Below, in pieces: positions 1-7,579 of a stretch of 64,000 bases of DNA. The stretch covers positions 620,001-684,000 of the forward strand of contig NZ_JAPQNS010000001.1 in assembly GCF_028867935.1 (NCBI RefSeq), written 5' to 3'. A model generated the notes under the pieces. It had not been told where the DNA came from, made no database searches, and saw only the letters and a list, made by a program, of their open reading frames with translations. This stretch comes from Flavobacterium sp. SUN052 (lineage in GTDB: Bacteria; Bacteroidota; Bacteroidia; Flavobacteriales; Flavobacteriaceae). The first letter of the stretch is position 1; every line of letters begins with the position of its first letter. The position numbers were made by a program, and so were the translations under genes.

Positions 1-1
1 C

Positions 2-1198
2 AACACCCAGTGGATCAGTACCGAACTGACAAGCATCGGTATTCGTACGGTTCGGAAAACATCAGTTGGTGACCAGGCCGATGCCATTCTTGACTGTCTC
101 CGGGAAGCTCACCAGCGGGCTGATCTTATCATTATCACGGGTGGGTTAGGACCGACTAAAGACGATATTACCAAGAAAACGCTGTGTACGTATTTTGGCG
201 TTGGCATGGTGCGCAACCAAACGGCCCTCGACTTGGTAACGAGTTTTTTTGTGAAACGCGGTCGCGAGATGACCGACATTAACCGGGGTCAGGCCGATTT
301 ACCCGCCAACGCCGAGTATATTCAGAACGACTGGGGAACAGCGCCCGGTATGTGGTTTAACTACAATAATGGCGACGGACGCAACGTCGTGTATGTGTCG
401 CTGCCGGGTGTACCGTTTGAGATGAAAAGCCTGATGACGAACCGGATTCTGCCTCGGTTGACGCAGCATTTTGAAACGCCCATCATCAAACACAAAATGA
501 TTCTGCTGGTTGGCATTGGCGAGTCGTTTCTGGCCGAACGTATCGAAGCCTGGGAAGATGCATTACCTCCGCATATCCGATTGGCTTATTTGCCAAGTTT
601 CGGGATGGTACGCCTTCGCCTGACGGCAACTGGCACCGACGAAGCTACGCTCAACCGTGAACTTGCCGAACAGGTAGCCGCTGTACTGCCCATAATTGAA
701 CAGCATGTGTTTGGGTTTGATAACGACGAACTTGGCTCCGTTGTTGGTCGGTTGCTTCGCGAACGTGGTTTGATGTTGGGAGTCGCCGAAAGTTGTACCG
801 GGGGGTATGTTGCTTCACAGATCACCAAAACACCTGGCTCATCAGCTTATTTTCAGGGAAGCATCGTTAGCTATGCCAATGAGTTAAAGGTGACCCAACT
901 GGGCGTTAGTCGGGACACTCTGGCCGAATTTGGCGCTGTAAGTGAGCAAACTGTCCGCCAAATGGCCGAGGGTTGCCGACGCTTGCTTGGGGTAGATGTA
1001 GCATTGGCGACCAGCGGTATTGCCGGACCCGATGGAGGAACACCCGACAAACCTGTTGGCACCATCTGGATTGCTTGTGCCACACCAACCGGCACGGTTG
1101 CCCGCTTACTGAAGCTCGGTCAATACCGTGACCAGAACATTCAACTTACAACCGCGTATGGCCTTAATTTGGTGCGGGAAGAACTTTTAAAACAATGA
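2..1198 (+). CDS. cinA: CinA family protein, C-terminal part (5' end outside window)
   Basis: The reading frame is open from base 2, so the gene starts upstream of the window. The visible part begins in the molybdopterin-binding-like (MoCF) domain, with the TGGLGPTKDD signature at about bases 139-168. It ends with the CinA C-terminal amidase domain, recognisable by AESCTGG (Ser/Thr active-site region) and SGIAGPDGGTPDKPVG. CinA proteins deamidate nicotinamide mononucleotide in pyridine nucleotide recycling, and the N-terminal domain has been linked to ADP-ribose pyrophosphatase activity. The stop TGA is followed by a 58-base gap holding an AATGATGA/TCATCATT inverted word before the E2 gene. 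Only the N-terminal roughly 30 residues seem to be missing. Confidence 0.95.
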   Translation, partial: NTQWISTELTSIGIRTVRKTSVGDQADAILDCLREAHQRADLIIITGGLGPTKDDITKKTLCTYFGVGMVRNQTALDLVTSFFVKRGREMTDINRGQADLPANAEYIQNDWGTAPGMWFNYNNGDGRNVVYVSLPGVPFEMKSLMTNRILPRLTQHFETPIIKHKMILLVGIGESFLAERIEAWEDALPPHIRLAYLPSFGMVRLRLTATGTDEATLNRELAEQVAAVLPIIEQHVFGFDNDELGSVVGRLLRERGLMLGVAESCTGGYVASQITKTPGSSAYFQGSIVSYANELKVTQLGVSRDTLAEFGAVSEQTVRQMAEGCRRLLGVDVALATSGIAGPDGGTPDKPVGTIWIACATPTGTVARLLKLGQYRDQNIQLTTAYGLNLVREELLKQ

Positions 1199-1256
1199 AA
1201 AATGATGACTGTCAATTTGTCACGGCTTCATCATTAACTATTCATCATTCAAGCTA

Positions 1257-2612
1257 ATGGCTCTAGTAGACATGATTATGCCCAAAATGGGCGAAAGTAT
1301 TATGGAATGCACGGTAATTCAATGGCTCAAAAAGCCAGGTGAACGTATCGATGCTGATGATTCTATTCTCGAAGTAGCTACCGATAAAGTAGATACCGAG
1401 GTTCCTGCTACGTACTCAGGCGTATTGAAAGAGTGCTTGGTTCATGATGGTGACGTGGTGCCTATTGGAGCGCCCATTGCCCGTATTGAAACGGAAGAAA
1501 CAGTTGAACAAGAAGAAATTCCGGTTCCTGCGGCAAAAGCGCCTGAGTCGGTTTCTGAGCCAGAACATCACAGTGCCGATGGTGACGTTTTGGAGGCTGC
1601 CCGTGGTTTGGAAGCGAGCATTTCATCGATGCGCACCCGGCCCGATTTAGCCCAGGTAACCTCGTTCGAGGGGCGTTTTTACTCACCGCTTGTGCTCAAC
1701 ATTGCCAGAGAAGAGGGTATTAGTCGGGATGAACTCGACCGCATTCCAGGGTCAGGTGCTGAGAACCGGCTGACCAAAAAAGACATTTTAGCTTATGTGG
1801 AGGGGAGGGAGTTCGTGGTAGAGAGTAAAGCCGTTCAACCCTCCTCGCCAACTCCCAAACCATCTGCCCCAACTCCGCCGTCCTCTGCTCAGTCTATCAA
1901 TGGTCAGTCAGATATTATCCAGATGGACCGGATGCGGAAACTGATTGCGCAACGGATGGTGGAGTCGAAGCAGATTTCTCCCCACGTAAGCTCGTTTGTG
2001 GAAACCGATATGACGGCTATTGTGCAGTGGCGGACTAAGATCAAAGACGATTTCAAGCGGCAAACCGGCGAAAACCTCACCTACACGCCGATTCTGATCG
2101 AGGCACTGGTGAAGGCAATCAAAGACTTCCCCATGATAAACGTATCAGTGGATGGCGACAGAATTCTCGTCAAGAAGTCGATCAATATTGGTATGGCGGT
2201 AGCCTTGCCCTCGGGCAACCTAATCGTACCGGTTATCCATGACGCCGACCAGTATAATTTAGTTGGGTTGACCAAAAAAGTCAACGATCTCTCCAAACGC
2301 GCCCGTGAGAACAAGCTCACTGCCGACGATCTGGCCAATGGAACCTACACCATGTCGAATATCGGCACGTTTGGTAATGTGATGGGAACGCCCATTATTT
2401 TACAGCCACAGGTTGCCATTATGGCATTTGGAGCCATTGTGAAAAAGCCGGCTGTGATTGAGACCCCACAGGGCGATCTGATTGGTATCCGTCAATTGAT
2501 GTTCCTATCGCATTCCTACGATCACCGCGTGGTTGATGGTTCACTGGGAGGGCAGTTTGTGAAGCGAGTAAGCGATTATCTAGAAGGGTTCGATACAGCC
2601 AGAAAATTATGA
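1257..2612 (+). CDS. 2-oxoacid dehydrogenase complex E2 acyltransferase
   Basis: This 451-residue protein has the standard E2 order. An N-terminal lipoyl domain carries the lipoyl lysine at K44 (ATDKVDT), followed by an acidic then Pro-rich linker. A peripheral-subunit-binding domain (about residues 140-182, SPLVLNIAREEGI...LTKKDIL) and another Pro/Ser linker lead to the catalytic acetyltransferase domain from about residue 220. The active site HRVVDG near the C terminus has His423 and Asp427. The enzyme transfers acyl groups to CoA in a pyruvate, 2-oxoglutarate or branched-chain 2-oxoacid dehydrogenase complex. The sequence alone does not settle which; a single lipoyl domain and the PSBD sequence suggest the branched-chain/pyruvate type. 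No E1 or E3 gene is adjacent. Its stop overlaps the next start by 4 bases, implying translational coupling. Confidence 0.93.
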   Translation: MALVDMIMPKMGESIMECTVIQWLKKPGERIDADDSILEVATDKVDTEVPATYSGVLKECLVHDGDVVPIGAPIARIETEETVEQEEIPVPAAKAPESVSEPEHHSADGDVLEAARGLEASISSMRTRPDLAQVTSFEGRFYSPLVLNIAREEGISRDELDRIPGSGAENRLTKKDILAYVEGREFVVESKAVQPSSPTPKPSAPTPPSSAQSINGQSDIIQMDRMRKLIAQRMVESKQISPHVSSFVETDMTAIVQWRTKIKDDFKRQTGENLTYTPILIEALVKAIKDFPMINVSVDGDRILVKKSINIGMAVALPSGNLIVPVIHDADQYNLVGLTKKVNDLSKRARENKLTADDLANGTYTMSNIGTFGNVMGTPIILQPQVAIMAFGAIVKKPAVIETPQGDLIGIRQLMFLSHSYDHRVVDGSLGGQFVKRVSDYLEGFDTARKL

Positions 2613-3136
2613 AACAACGCATTGCCATTGACATGGATGATGTCATGGCCGATACATACGGCAAATTTGCCGACTTATATCTACAGGGCGACGCTCCCCG
2701 CTTCACGATGGAGGAACTCCGCGAGAAATCATTTCATGAATTACTCGATGAAACGGAGTATAAAATCTTGTTCAAAAACGTCTATGCGCCGGGCTTCTTC
2801 TCCGACATTGCCGTGATGGAGGGCGCTCAGGATACGATTGCCCGTTTGATGGAACGTTACGAAGTTTTTGTGGCAACCGCAGCAATGGAATTTCCTAATA
2901 GTCTTCGTGAGAAATACGACTGGCTGGCTAAACACTTTCCGTATATACACTGGCGTAACATTATTTTTCTGGGCGACAAAAGCATTCTCGGCGCAGACTA
3001 TCTGATCGACGATTTACCCCGGAATCTTAAAACGTTTAGTGGGCAGGGGTTGCTTTTCTCGGCTCCTCACAATCGGGACGAAACCGATTATCAGCGCGTT
3101 AATACTTGGCAGGAAGTCGAAGAAAAATTGCTCTGA
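2609..3136 (+). CDS. 5'(3')-deoxyribonucleotidase (NT5C-like, HAD superfamily)
   Basis: This 175-residue protein begins with the HAD motif I DMDDVMADTY close to the N terminus, where the two Asp residues flank the catalytic nucleophile and general acid. VATAAMEFPNS serves as the motif II region, and GDKSILGADYLIDDLPRN supplies Lys and the acidic pair of motifs III/IV. The length and motifs fit the cytosolic 5',3'-pyrimidine deoxynucleotidase family, which dephosphorylates dNMPs. The ATG overlaps the E2 stop (ATGA). A deoxynucleoside kinase follows 51 bases downstream, so a nucleotidase and a kinase of the deoxynucleoside salvage cycle sit together, an arrangement that could balance dNMP pools (inference). 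Confidence 0.88.
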   Translation: MKQRIAIDMDDVMADTYGKFADLYLQGDAPRFTMEELREKSFHELLDETEYKILFKNVYAPGFFSDIAVMEGAQDTIARLMERYEVFVATAAMEFPNSLREKYDWLAKHFPYIHWRNIIFLGDKSILGADYLIDDLPRNLKTFSGQGLLFSAPHNRDETDYQRVNTWQEVEEKLL

Positions 3137-3187
3137 ATGGAGTGAAATGAACCCAGTAGCTCACCGTAACTTTTAATAAAAAAGCAT

Positions 3188-3802
3188 ATGCACATAGCCA
3201 TTACTGGAAATATTGGCGCGGGAAAAACCACGCTGGCTCAATTATTGTCAGCCCATTATGGCTGGGAAGTTTTGTATGAAGCCGTGGAGGGAAATCCCTA
3301 TTTGGCAGATTTTTATGCGGACATGGAACGATGGTCGTTCAATCTGCAAATTTATTTTTTGAACAGTCGTTTTGAGCAAGTTCGAACAATTCGGGAAAGT
3401 GGCCTAAGTATAATTCAGGATAGAACTATATATGAAGATGCATATATTTTCGCCACAAATTTATACAGGAGTGGCAACATGACAGAACGTGATTACCAGA
3501 CCTATCGGAGCCTGTTTGACAACATCGTGAATACCGTTCAGGCGCCAGATTTAATGATTTACCTACAGGCAGGGATTCCTAAGCTAATGGCACAGATACG
3601 CAAGCGTGGGCGCGCGTTCGAACAGTCAATTAGTGAGGAATACTTGAGTAGCTTAAATAAATTATACGAAGAATTTTCAGAATCTTACACAGGAGGCAAT
3701 CTCCTCATAATCAACGTAGATAACCTCGACTATAACGCCAACCCGAGCGACTTATTGTCAATTATCCAACAAGTGGATGAAAGATTGGCAGTAAGTTTGT
3801 AG
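3188..3802 (+). CDS. Deoxynucleoside kinase
   Basis: A 204-residue P-loop kinase. The Walker A motif GNIGAGKTT sits at residues 7-15, Glu in YEAVEGNPYL follows, and the DRTIYED signature contains the catalytic Glu/Arg region typical of deoxyadenosine/deoxyguanosine kinases. IRKRGRAFEQ near residue 137 is the lid region. It phosphorylates deoxynucleosides to dNMPs in salvage. Bacteroidota often carry this single-domain dNK; substrate preference cannot be read from the sequence. It lies between a dNMP phosphatase and an uncharacterised gene, all on +. Confidence 0.9.
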   Translation: MHIAITGNIGAGKTTLAQLLSAHYGWEVLYEAVEGNPYLADFYADMERWSFNLQIYFLNSRFEQVRTIRESGLSIIQDRTIYEDAYIFATNLYRSGNMTERDYQTYRSLFDNIVNTVQAPDLMIYLQAGIPKLMAQIRKRGRAFEQSISEEYLSSLNKLYEEFSESYTGGNLLIINVDNLDYNANPSDLLSIIQQVDERLAVSL

Positions 3803-3851
3803 GGGAATATTTAGTACCGTTTTGCTGTGAACGTTACTAAATAATAAACCT

Positions 3852-4685
3852 ATGAATGATCCCTTCGACCTACTCACGCCTGATGAGTTAATTCGGGCCG
3901 ACAATCAAATCAAAATGCTTAAACTCGAACTGTTACACGATGTTCAGTTGGAGCCATTTAGTAACGACACATCGCCTGAATTGGCGGGCAGTTTTCTGGA
4001 CAGTATTTTGGCTCTTGAAGCAATGCAGAAAGATCCCTGGGAAGTATCACTCTACGATTTAATTGGCCAACCACCATTTCAACCTGAAGACGAACTGACT
4101 AACCACGAGGTAACTCAGGCACTTGATGCCCTACTTCAGCGGATGGCAGAGAATAACATCTCGTTGACAATTCTGGCCCCTGGCGATTATAACGATCGGA
4201 CCATTTATCGGTTTGTAACAAACGAATTGTTTAGCTACGAAATAACTGACTTAAGCGCTACTTGTAAAACGAATTTCGTCTATGAAGAATTTTACCCAAA
4301 CGCTCGCCACGATATTGTAAAACAGAGCAAGAGGTTTTTGAAAGGATTGATTAACAGCGATTTCTCCCGTTTCAACAATTGCTTAGGCGAGCAGTTTCTG
4401 GAGCGGCAATTGATTCCCTATTACGTAGTCAATGTTCGTTCGGCTATAGTTGATCACCTTCATGAATTGATTGAAACCCTGTGGCCAAGAACCGTTCGGG
4501 AAGGGTCGGTAACGAACATACTGATCGATGAACATTCAGAAACAGCCCAGACAACACTAATACTACATTTGGGCGTAGAAGGAGACCCAAATTTCATTGT
4601 AAAAGAAGGTACTGTTCACCTTAGTCGATATGACTTTTGGTGGTTTATCGACCGGGTTGAGATTGGAGACTGGGTGTTAGAATAA
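3852..4685 (+). CDS. Uncharacterised 277-residue protein
   Basis: I do not recognise this family. The product is soluble by eye: no signal peptide, no membrane segment, acidic overall. The N-terminal 100 residues look helical and rich in Asp, Glu and Leu. The C-terminal half alternates short hydrophobic strands, and its closing stretch (VHLSRYDFWWFIDRVEIGDW) recalls NTF2-like or SnoaL-like folds, but that is a weak impression. It is the last gene of a + strand run of five and is followed immediately by a strong intrinsic terminator, so it is probably co-transcribed with the nucleoside kinase gene. Confidence 0.75.
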   Translation: MNDPFDLLTPDELIRADNQIKMLKLELLHDVQLEPFSNDTSPELAGSFLDSILALEAMQKDPWEVSLYDLIGQPPFQPEDELTNHEVTQALDALLQRMAENNISLTILAPGDYNDRTIYRFVTNELFSYEITDLSATCKTNFVYEEFYPNARHDIVKQSKRFLKGLINSDFSRFNNCLGEQFLERQLIPYYVVNVRSAIVDHLHELIETLWPRTVREGSVTNILIDEHSETAQTTLILHLGVEGDPNFIVKEGTVHLSRYDFWWFIDRVEIGDWVLE

Positions 4686-4701
4686 ACTAGCTTAAAAACA
4701 G

Positions 4702-4737
4702 AAAAGCCTGATAGTCAAAAGATTATCAGGCTTTTTT
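4702..4737. terminator. Intrinsic terminator (both strands plausible)
   Basis: The inverted repeat AAAGCCTGATA / TATCAGGCTTT encloses a 10-base loop and is followed on + by a run of T. It ends the + strand gene run. Read on -, the A-rich left arm also gives a U-tract, so it can end the tRNA-Leu transcript. Confidence 0.85.
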
Positions 4738-4740
4738 ATG

Positions 4741-4822
4741 TGACCACGGGGAGACTCGAACTCCCATGCCTTGCAGCACCACCCCCTCAAGATGGCGTGT
4801 CTACCAGTTTCACCACGTGGCC
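4741..4822 (-). tRNA. tRNA-Leu (anticodon GAG)
   Basis: On the minus strand the sequence folds as a class II tRNA. The acceptor stem is GGCCACG with CGTGGTC (one G-U pair) and the discriminator is A. The anticodon stem CCATC/GGTGG carries loop TTGAGGG, giving anticodon GAG. A short extra arm (TGC...GCA) and T arm GGGAG-TTCGAGT-CTCCC follow. CCA is not encoded. It reads CUC/CUU leucine codons. Confidence 0.93.
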
Positions 4823-4840
4823 ATTTGTGCGAACCGGGTG

Positions 4841-4870
4841 CAAAGGTATAATTTTGAGTTTATTTTCCAA
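4841..4870 (-). promoter_or_regulatory. Promoter of tRNA-Leu (Bacteroidota type)
   Basis: On the minus strand TTG (4868-4870) is separated by 19 bases from TACCTTTG (4841-4848). This is an exact match to the TAnnTTTG -7 element of the primary Bacteroidota sigma factor. The expected start lies about 10-15 bases before the tRNA. Confidence 0.65.
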
Positions 4871-4974
4871 AACCATGCTCGCAAAGATTCAATATAATTA
4901 TGGATTTATAGGGCAGAGATGGGCAATTTTTCGTACTTTTATCTTTCCAATTCATCTTTAATAGCCTGACAATT

Positions 4975-5391
4975 ATGGCACTGGAAATAGTCGGAAAACT
5001 CATAAAAATATTGCCCGAAGTATCGGGGCAGAGCCAAAAAGGCCCCTGGAGCAAACAGGAATTTGTTCTTGAAACCCTCGATGCTTCGTATCCTAAAAAA
5101 GTATGCCTCACGGCTTGGGGAGATAAAGTAGCTGACTTGAAGACCTTTAACCTCGACGATACGATTAAGGCAACGTTTAGTGCCGAATCACGCGAATACA
5201 ACGAACGCTGGTACACCGAACTGCGGGCTTTCCGTATAGAACAGGGCGATGGCGCGCAGCAAGAGCCACGTGCGGCTAGTTCGGCACCGTTACGCCCTGC
5301 TGCACAAGCCTCGGCTCCGGCACGGGCAGCCTCTTCGCCAATGCCGTTTAGCTCATCGTTTGATGAGGAAACCAACGATTTACCATTCTAA
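4975..5391 (+). CDS. DUF3127 protein with SSB-like C-terminal tip
   Basis: A 138-residue protein of the Bacteroidota-restricted DUF3127 family. Residues 1-90 form the conserved domain (GKLIKILPE..SGQSQKGPWSKQEFVLET...PKKVCLTAWGD), whose strand pattern resembles an OB fold. A low-complexity Ala/Pro/Ser linker follows, and then an acidic end, DEETNDLPF. That end closely resembles the C-terminal tip of single-stranded DNA-binding protein (consensus DDDIPF), which recruits replication and repair proteins. Folded domain, flexible linker and acidic hydrophobic tip is the SSB layout. The similarity is seen in sequence; a DNA-binding role is inference. It stands alone between two tRNA loci. Confidence 0.85.
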   Translation: MALEIVGKLIKILPEVSGQSQKGPWSKQEFVLETLDASYPKKVCLTAWGDKVADLKTFNLDDTIKATFSAESREYNERWYTELRAFRIEQGDGAQQEPRAASSAPLRPAAQASAPARAASSPMPFSSSFDEETNDLPF

Positions 5392-5397
5392 AAAAAT

Positions 5398-5470
5398 GGC
5401 TCATTCATGGCGTTTAGCTAGCTACAACAGAAACACCTGGTGGTAGGAAGCTAAACGTCTTTAACGAGCC
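5398..5470. other. Structured 3' region after the DUF3127 gene
   Basis: Nested inverted repeats: GGCTC (5398-5402) with GAGCC (5466-5470) outside, and CGTTTAGCT (5411-5419) with AGCTAAACG (5449-5457) inside, separated by an 8 by 8 internal loop. A smaller CTAC/GTAG plus CAG/CTG stem lies within. It begins 7 bases after the stop codon and precedes the terminator, so it would form in the mRNA 3' UTR or be a small RNA. Confidence 0.5.
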
Positions 5471-5483
5471 ACCATAAAGCAAC

Positions 5484-5512
5484 AAAAAGCCCCGATGTTC
5501 TCGGGGCTTTTT
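5484..5512. terminator. Bidirectional intrinsic terminator
   Basis: A perfect 12-base stem AAAAAGCCCCGA / TCGGGGCTTTTT with a 5-base loop has T-runs on both sides. It can end the DUF3127 transcript on + and the tRNA-Lys array on -. Confidence 0.9.
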
Positions 5513-5603
5513 TAGTGATTCGGCTGGGATTCGACCGGCAGCGGCCGACTGCCAGGACCCATACATTAAAAGTGTATTACTCTAACAGACTAATGGGTAG
5601 CAC
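5513..5603 (-). pseudogene. Broken tRNA-Lys copy with a hairpin inserted in the T loop
   Basis: The anticodon arm (loop CTTTTAA, anticodon TTT) and most of the 3' half are identical to the two intact tRNA-Lys genes next to it. The T loop, however, carries about 15 extra bases forming their own hairpin (GGCAG/CTGCC). The D arm and 5' acceptor strand no longer match the 3' acceptor strand, and the end reads CTA instead of CCA. It should not fold into a working tRNA. It is the last unit of the array, directly before the terminator. Confidence 0.8.
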
Positions 5604-5633
5604 TGTTACGCCCATTACAACTGTCAACAATTT

Positions 5634-5709
5634 TGGTGATCCGGCTGGGATTCGAACCCAGGACCCATACATTAAAAGTGTATTGCTCTACCAGCTGAGC
5701 TACCAGATC
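5634..5709 (-). tRNA. tRNA-Lys (anticodon TTT), copy 2
   Basis: A 76-base minus-strand tRNA. Acceptor GATCTGG pairs with CCGGATC, the D arm is intact, anticodon stem ATACA/TGTAT carries loop CTTTTAA (anticodon TTT), and the T arm is CTGGG-TTCGAAT-CCCAG. Discriminator A and an encoded CCA follow. It differs from the upstream copy by one D-loop base. Confidence 0.95.
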
Positions 5710-5714
5710 AGTGG

Positions 5715-5761
5715 GCAGTAGCAGTAGGCAGAAAATACTGCATATTGCCAACTGCTACTGC
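5715..5761. repeat. Inverted repeat between the tRNA-Lys copies
   Basis: GCAGTAGCAGT (5715-5725) and ACTGCTACTGC (5751-5761) are perfect 11-base complements around a 25-base loop. It is one of the word-built intergenic palindromes of this window and could guide processing of the tRNA precursor (inference). Confidence 0.7.
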
Positions 5762-5773
5762 TAACTTCTTCTT

Positions 5774-5849
5774 TGGTGATCCGGCTGGGATTCGAACCCA
5801 GGACCCATACATTAAAAGTGTATTGCTCTACCAACTGAGCTACCAGATC
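5774..5849 (-). tRNA. tRNA-Lys (anticodon TTT), copy 1
   Basis: The first transcribed unit of the array. The cloverleaf matches copy 2 except for one D-loop base, with anticodon TTT and CCA encoded. Upstream lies a Bacteroidota-type promoter. Confidence 0.95.
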
Positions 5850-5904
5850 AATTACTTTTGCAAGTTAGGAAGGCGTTTTTAAGGCGCTTTCTAAAATCGT
5901 GGTG

Positions 5905-5935
5905 CAAAAGTATGGCCTTTCATCGTTCAATGCAA
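5905..5935 (-). promoter_or_regulatory. Candidate promoter of the tRNA-Lys array
   Basis: Minus-strand TTG (5933-5935), a 20-base spacer and TACTTTTG (5905-5912) match the TAnnTTTG pattern. The site lies about 55 bases before the first tRNA-Lys. It overlaps the start of the divergent TPR/SH3 gene. Confidence 0.5.
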
Positions 5936-6655
5936 GCCCTGGTTCTTAAAAAAAGACTATTTCTCGTATTTTTTCTCTGTTTGCTATCTACAGGGGGGCA
6001 AGCGGCTGTGGCTTTGAAAAAAGCGGATTCCCTCTTTCTGGCGGGCCACTTAGACGATGCTGCCCTGCTTTACGAAGCGGCAATGGCTGAGGGTCAGATG
6101 GCTACCGATCCAATGTTGTTAAAACTGGCCTATGTATCGGAGCGAAACAGCGATCCCGCGCGCACGCTTTATTATTTGCAGGTTTATTTCGATCGGCACC
6201 CCCAGGAAACTGTTTTGCGAAAGATGAATGAGGTAGCCCGATCAAACGGGCTCATTGGCTATGAAACTGACGACCTCAATTATTTTTACTTATTCTACAA
6301 ACAATATGGCATTTACGTGCTGATGTTTCTGCTGGGACTTGGACTGTATGTGTTCGGTGTGCTGATTGTGAAAATGAACCGCAAAGAAACATCGCCCAGC
6401 CGCCATAAATGGGTTGTGCTGCTCTATTTGCTTGCTCTGCTTCTGTTTGTGAATTTGCCCGAGGGATACCAGTCGGGTATTACCAGCCGCGACCGGGTAT
6501 TGCTACGGCAGTCGCCCTCAGCGGCCGCTCCAGTAACGGAAGTGATAGGCCGGGGACATAAAGTCAATATTCTGGGGAGTGAAGATATCTGGCTCCGTAT
6601 TTTCTGGAACGACCAGCTTTATTATGTTCGGAAGGATCAGGTCTGGCTTATTTAA
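5912..6655 (+). CDS. TPR / SH3-like membrane protein (BatE-like)
   Basis: About 247 residues from ATG 5912; ATG 5930 gives a more compact signal peptide (LVLKKRLFLVFFLCLL...AA). After the signal come two TPR-like helices rich in Ala and Leu (ADSLFLAGHLDDAALLYEAA). Two membrane segments follow (YVLMFLLGLGLYVFGVLIV and VVLLYLLALLLFV), and a C-terminal SH3-like domain starts at about SRDRVLLRQSPS, with VTEVIGRGHKVNILG and YYVRKDQVWLI. This order matches BatE of the Bacteroidota aerotolerance (Bat) locus, but no other bat gene is nearby, so the role is open. The earlier in-frame TTG at 5858 is rejected because it lies in the tRNA promoter region. Confidence 0.75.
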   Translation: MAFHRSMQALVLKKRLFLVFFLCLLSTGGQAAVALKKADSLFLAGHLDDAALLYEAAMAEGQMATDPMLLKLAYVSERNSDPARTLYYLQVYFDRHPQETVLRKMNEVARSNGLIGYETDDLNYFYLFYKQYGIYVLMFLLGLGLYVFGVLIVKMNRKETSPSRHKWVVLLYLLALLLFVNLPEGYQSGITSRDRVLLRQSPSAAAPVTEVIGRGHKVNILGSEDIWLRIFWNDQLYYVRKDQVWLI

Positions 6656-6669
6656 GAATTTGGATGTTA

Positions 6670-6727
6670 GATTTTGGACATTGGATAGGTCATAAACATC
6701 CACTTATGAAATCCAACGTCCAAAATC
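6670..6727. repeat. Inverted repeat between convergent genes
   Basis: GATTTTGGACATTGGAT (6670-6686) pairs with ATCCAACGTCCAAAATC (6711-6727), 16 of 17 bases complementary. It sits between the stops of two convergent genes with no classical terminator and may act as one. Related words (TTGGAC, CATTGGAT) recur near 23.7 and 39.25 kb. Confidence 0.7.
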
Positions 6728-6733
6728 CCTAAC

Positions 6734-7546
6734 CTATCGTCCTTTTAACGGTGAATCCTTCTCCTTTGCCAGGGTGTTATATACTAGGCGGTCGGTGAGG
6801 GAAGGGAACAGCTTATTTAGCAATACAGTTAGTTTTCCCTGGGCGGTCAGAATGAGTTCGCGCTTCCGCTTCTTCACCGCATTCAAAATGTACTGGGCGC
6901 ACTCTTCAGCCGTCATCATGTTTTCTTCGTCACGCATAGTTTCGCCTGTTGGTTGCCCATTGGCGTCCAGTGCAGCTACCCGGATGTTGGAAGCTGTGAA
7001 GCCAGGACAGGCCGTCAGGACGTGAACTCCCGAATGAAGTAATTCGGTGCGCAACGCTTCAAGAAAACCGTTCATGGCGAATTTAGAGGCCGAATAGCCT
7101 GCCCGAACCGGAAGGCCCCGATAGCCTGCAATAGATGAGATACCCACTATGGAACCTTTCGTTTTCAAGATGTGCGGTAAAGCATGGTGCGTTGCGTTAA
7201 CGGTTCCCATGTAATTTATATCCATCACCTTGCGGAAAACATCTGGGTCGGTATCAACTACGAGCGAGCGCATACTAACCCCCGCATTATTGATCAATAT
7301 ATCTAGGCGTCCATAATGGGCAATGGTCTGCTCGATAAGCGTACGCACGTCTGATTCAATGCTGACATCTGCCGCCAGGGCCAGATTAGTAATGCCTGCC
7401 TGTTGAAGCTCACGGCTTACCGTTTCCAGCGCATCGATTTTACGAGCGCAAATAACAATGGATGCCCCTTCGCGGCCAAAGGCAAACGCTAAAGCCCGCC
7501 CAATACCCGAAGACGCGCCTGTAATCAACACAACTTTTTGCTGCAT
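6734..7546 (-). CDS. SDR family NAD(P)-dependent oxidoreductase
   Basis: A 270-residue classical short-chain dehydrogenase. The cofactor motif TGASSGIG is at residues 9-16, NNAG at 86-89, and the catalytic triad is Ser138, Tyr151 and Lys155 (YSASK). An Arg/Lys-rich cofactor region (CARKIDAL) after the second strand suggests NADP preference. The C-terminal segment (TAEECAQYILNAVKKRKRELI) fits the subgroup of membrane-associated SDRs close to DltE/YqjQ. The substrate is unknown. It is transcribed divergently from the CHRD lipoprotein gene and shares a compact promoter region with it. Confidence 0.88.
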   Translation of the reverse strand: MQQKVVLITGASSGIGRALAFAFGREGASIVICARKIDALETVSRELQQAGITNLALAADVSIESDVRTLIEQTIAHYGRLDILINNAGVSMRSLVVDTDPDVFRKVMDINYMGTVNATHHALPHILKTKGSIVGISSIAGYRGLPVRAGYSASKFAMNGFLEALRTELLHSGVHVLTACPGFTASNIRVAALDANGQPTGETMRDEENMMTAEECAQYILNAVKKRKRELILTAQGKLTVLLNKLFPSLTDRLVYNTLAKEKDSPLKGR

Positions 7547-7579
7547 AACAATGAATCAGATAGAACCTATTGCCATTTG

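Noticed and set aside
5858..5911. TTG start giving a longer TPR/SH3 protein
   Set aside because: The extension lies next to the tRNA-Lys gene and its promoter and adds a charged tail before the signal peptide.
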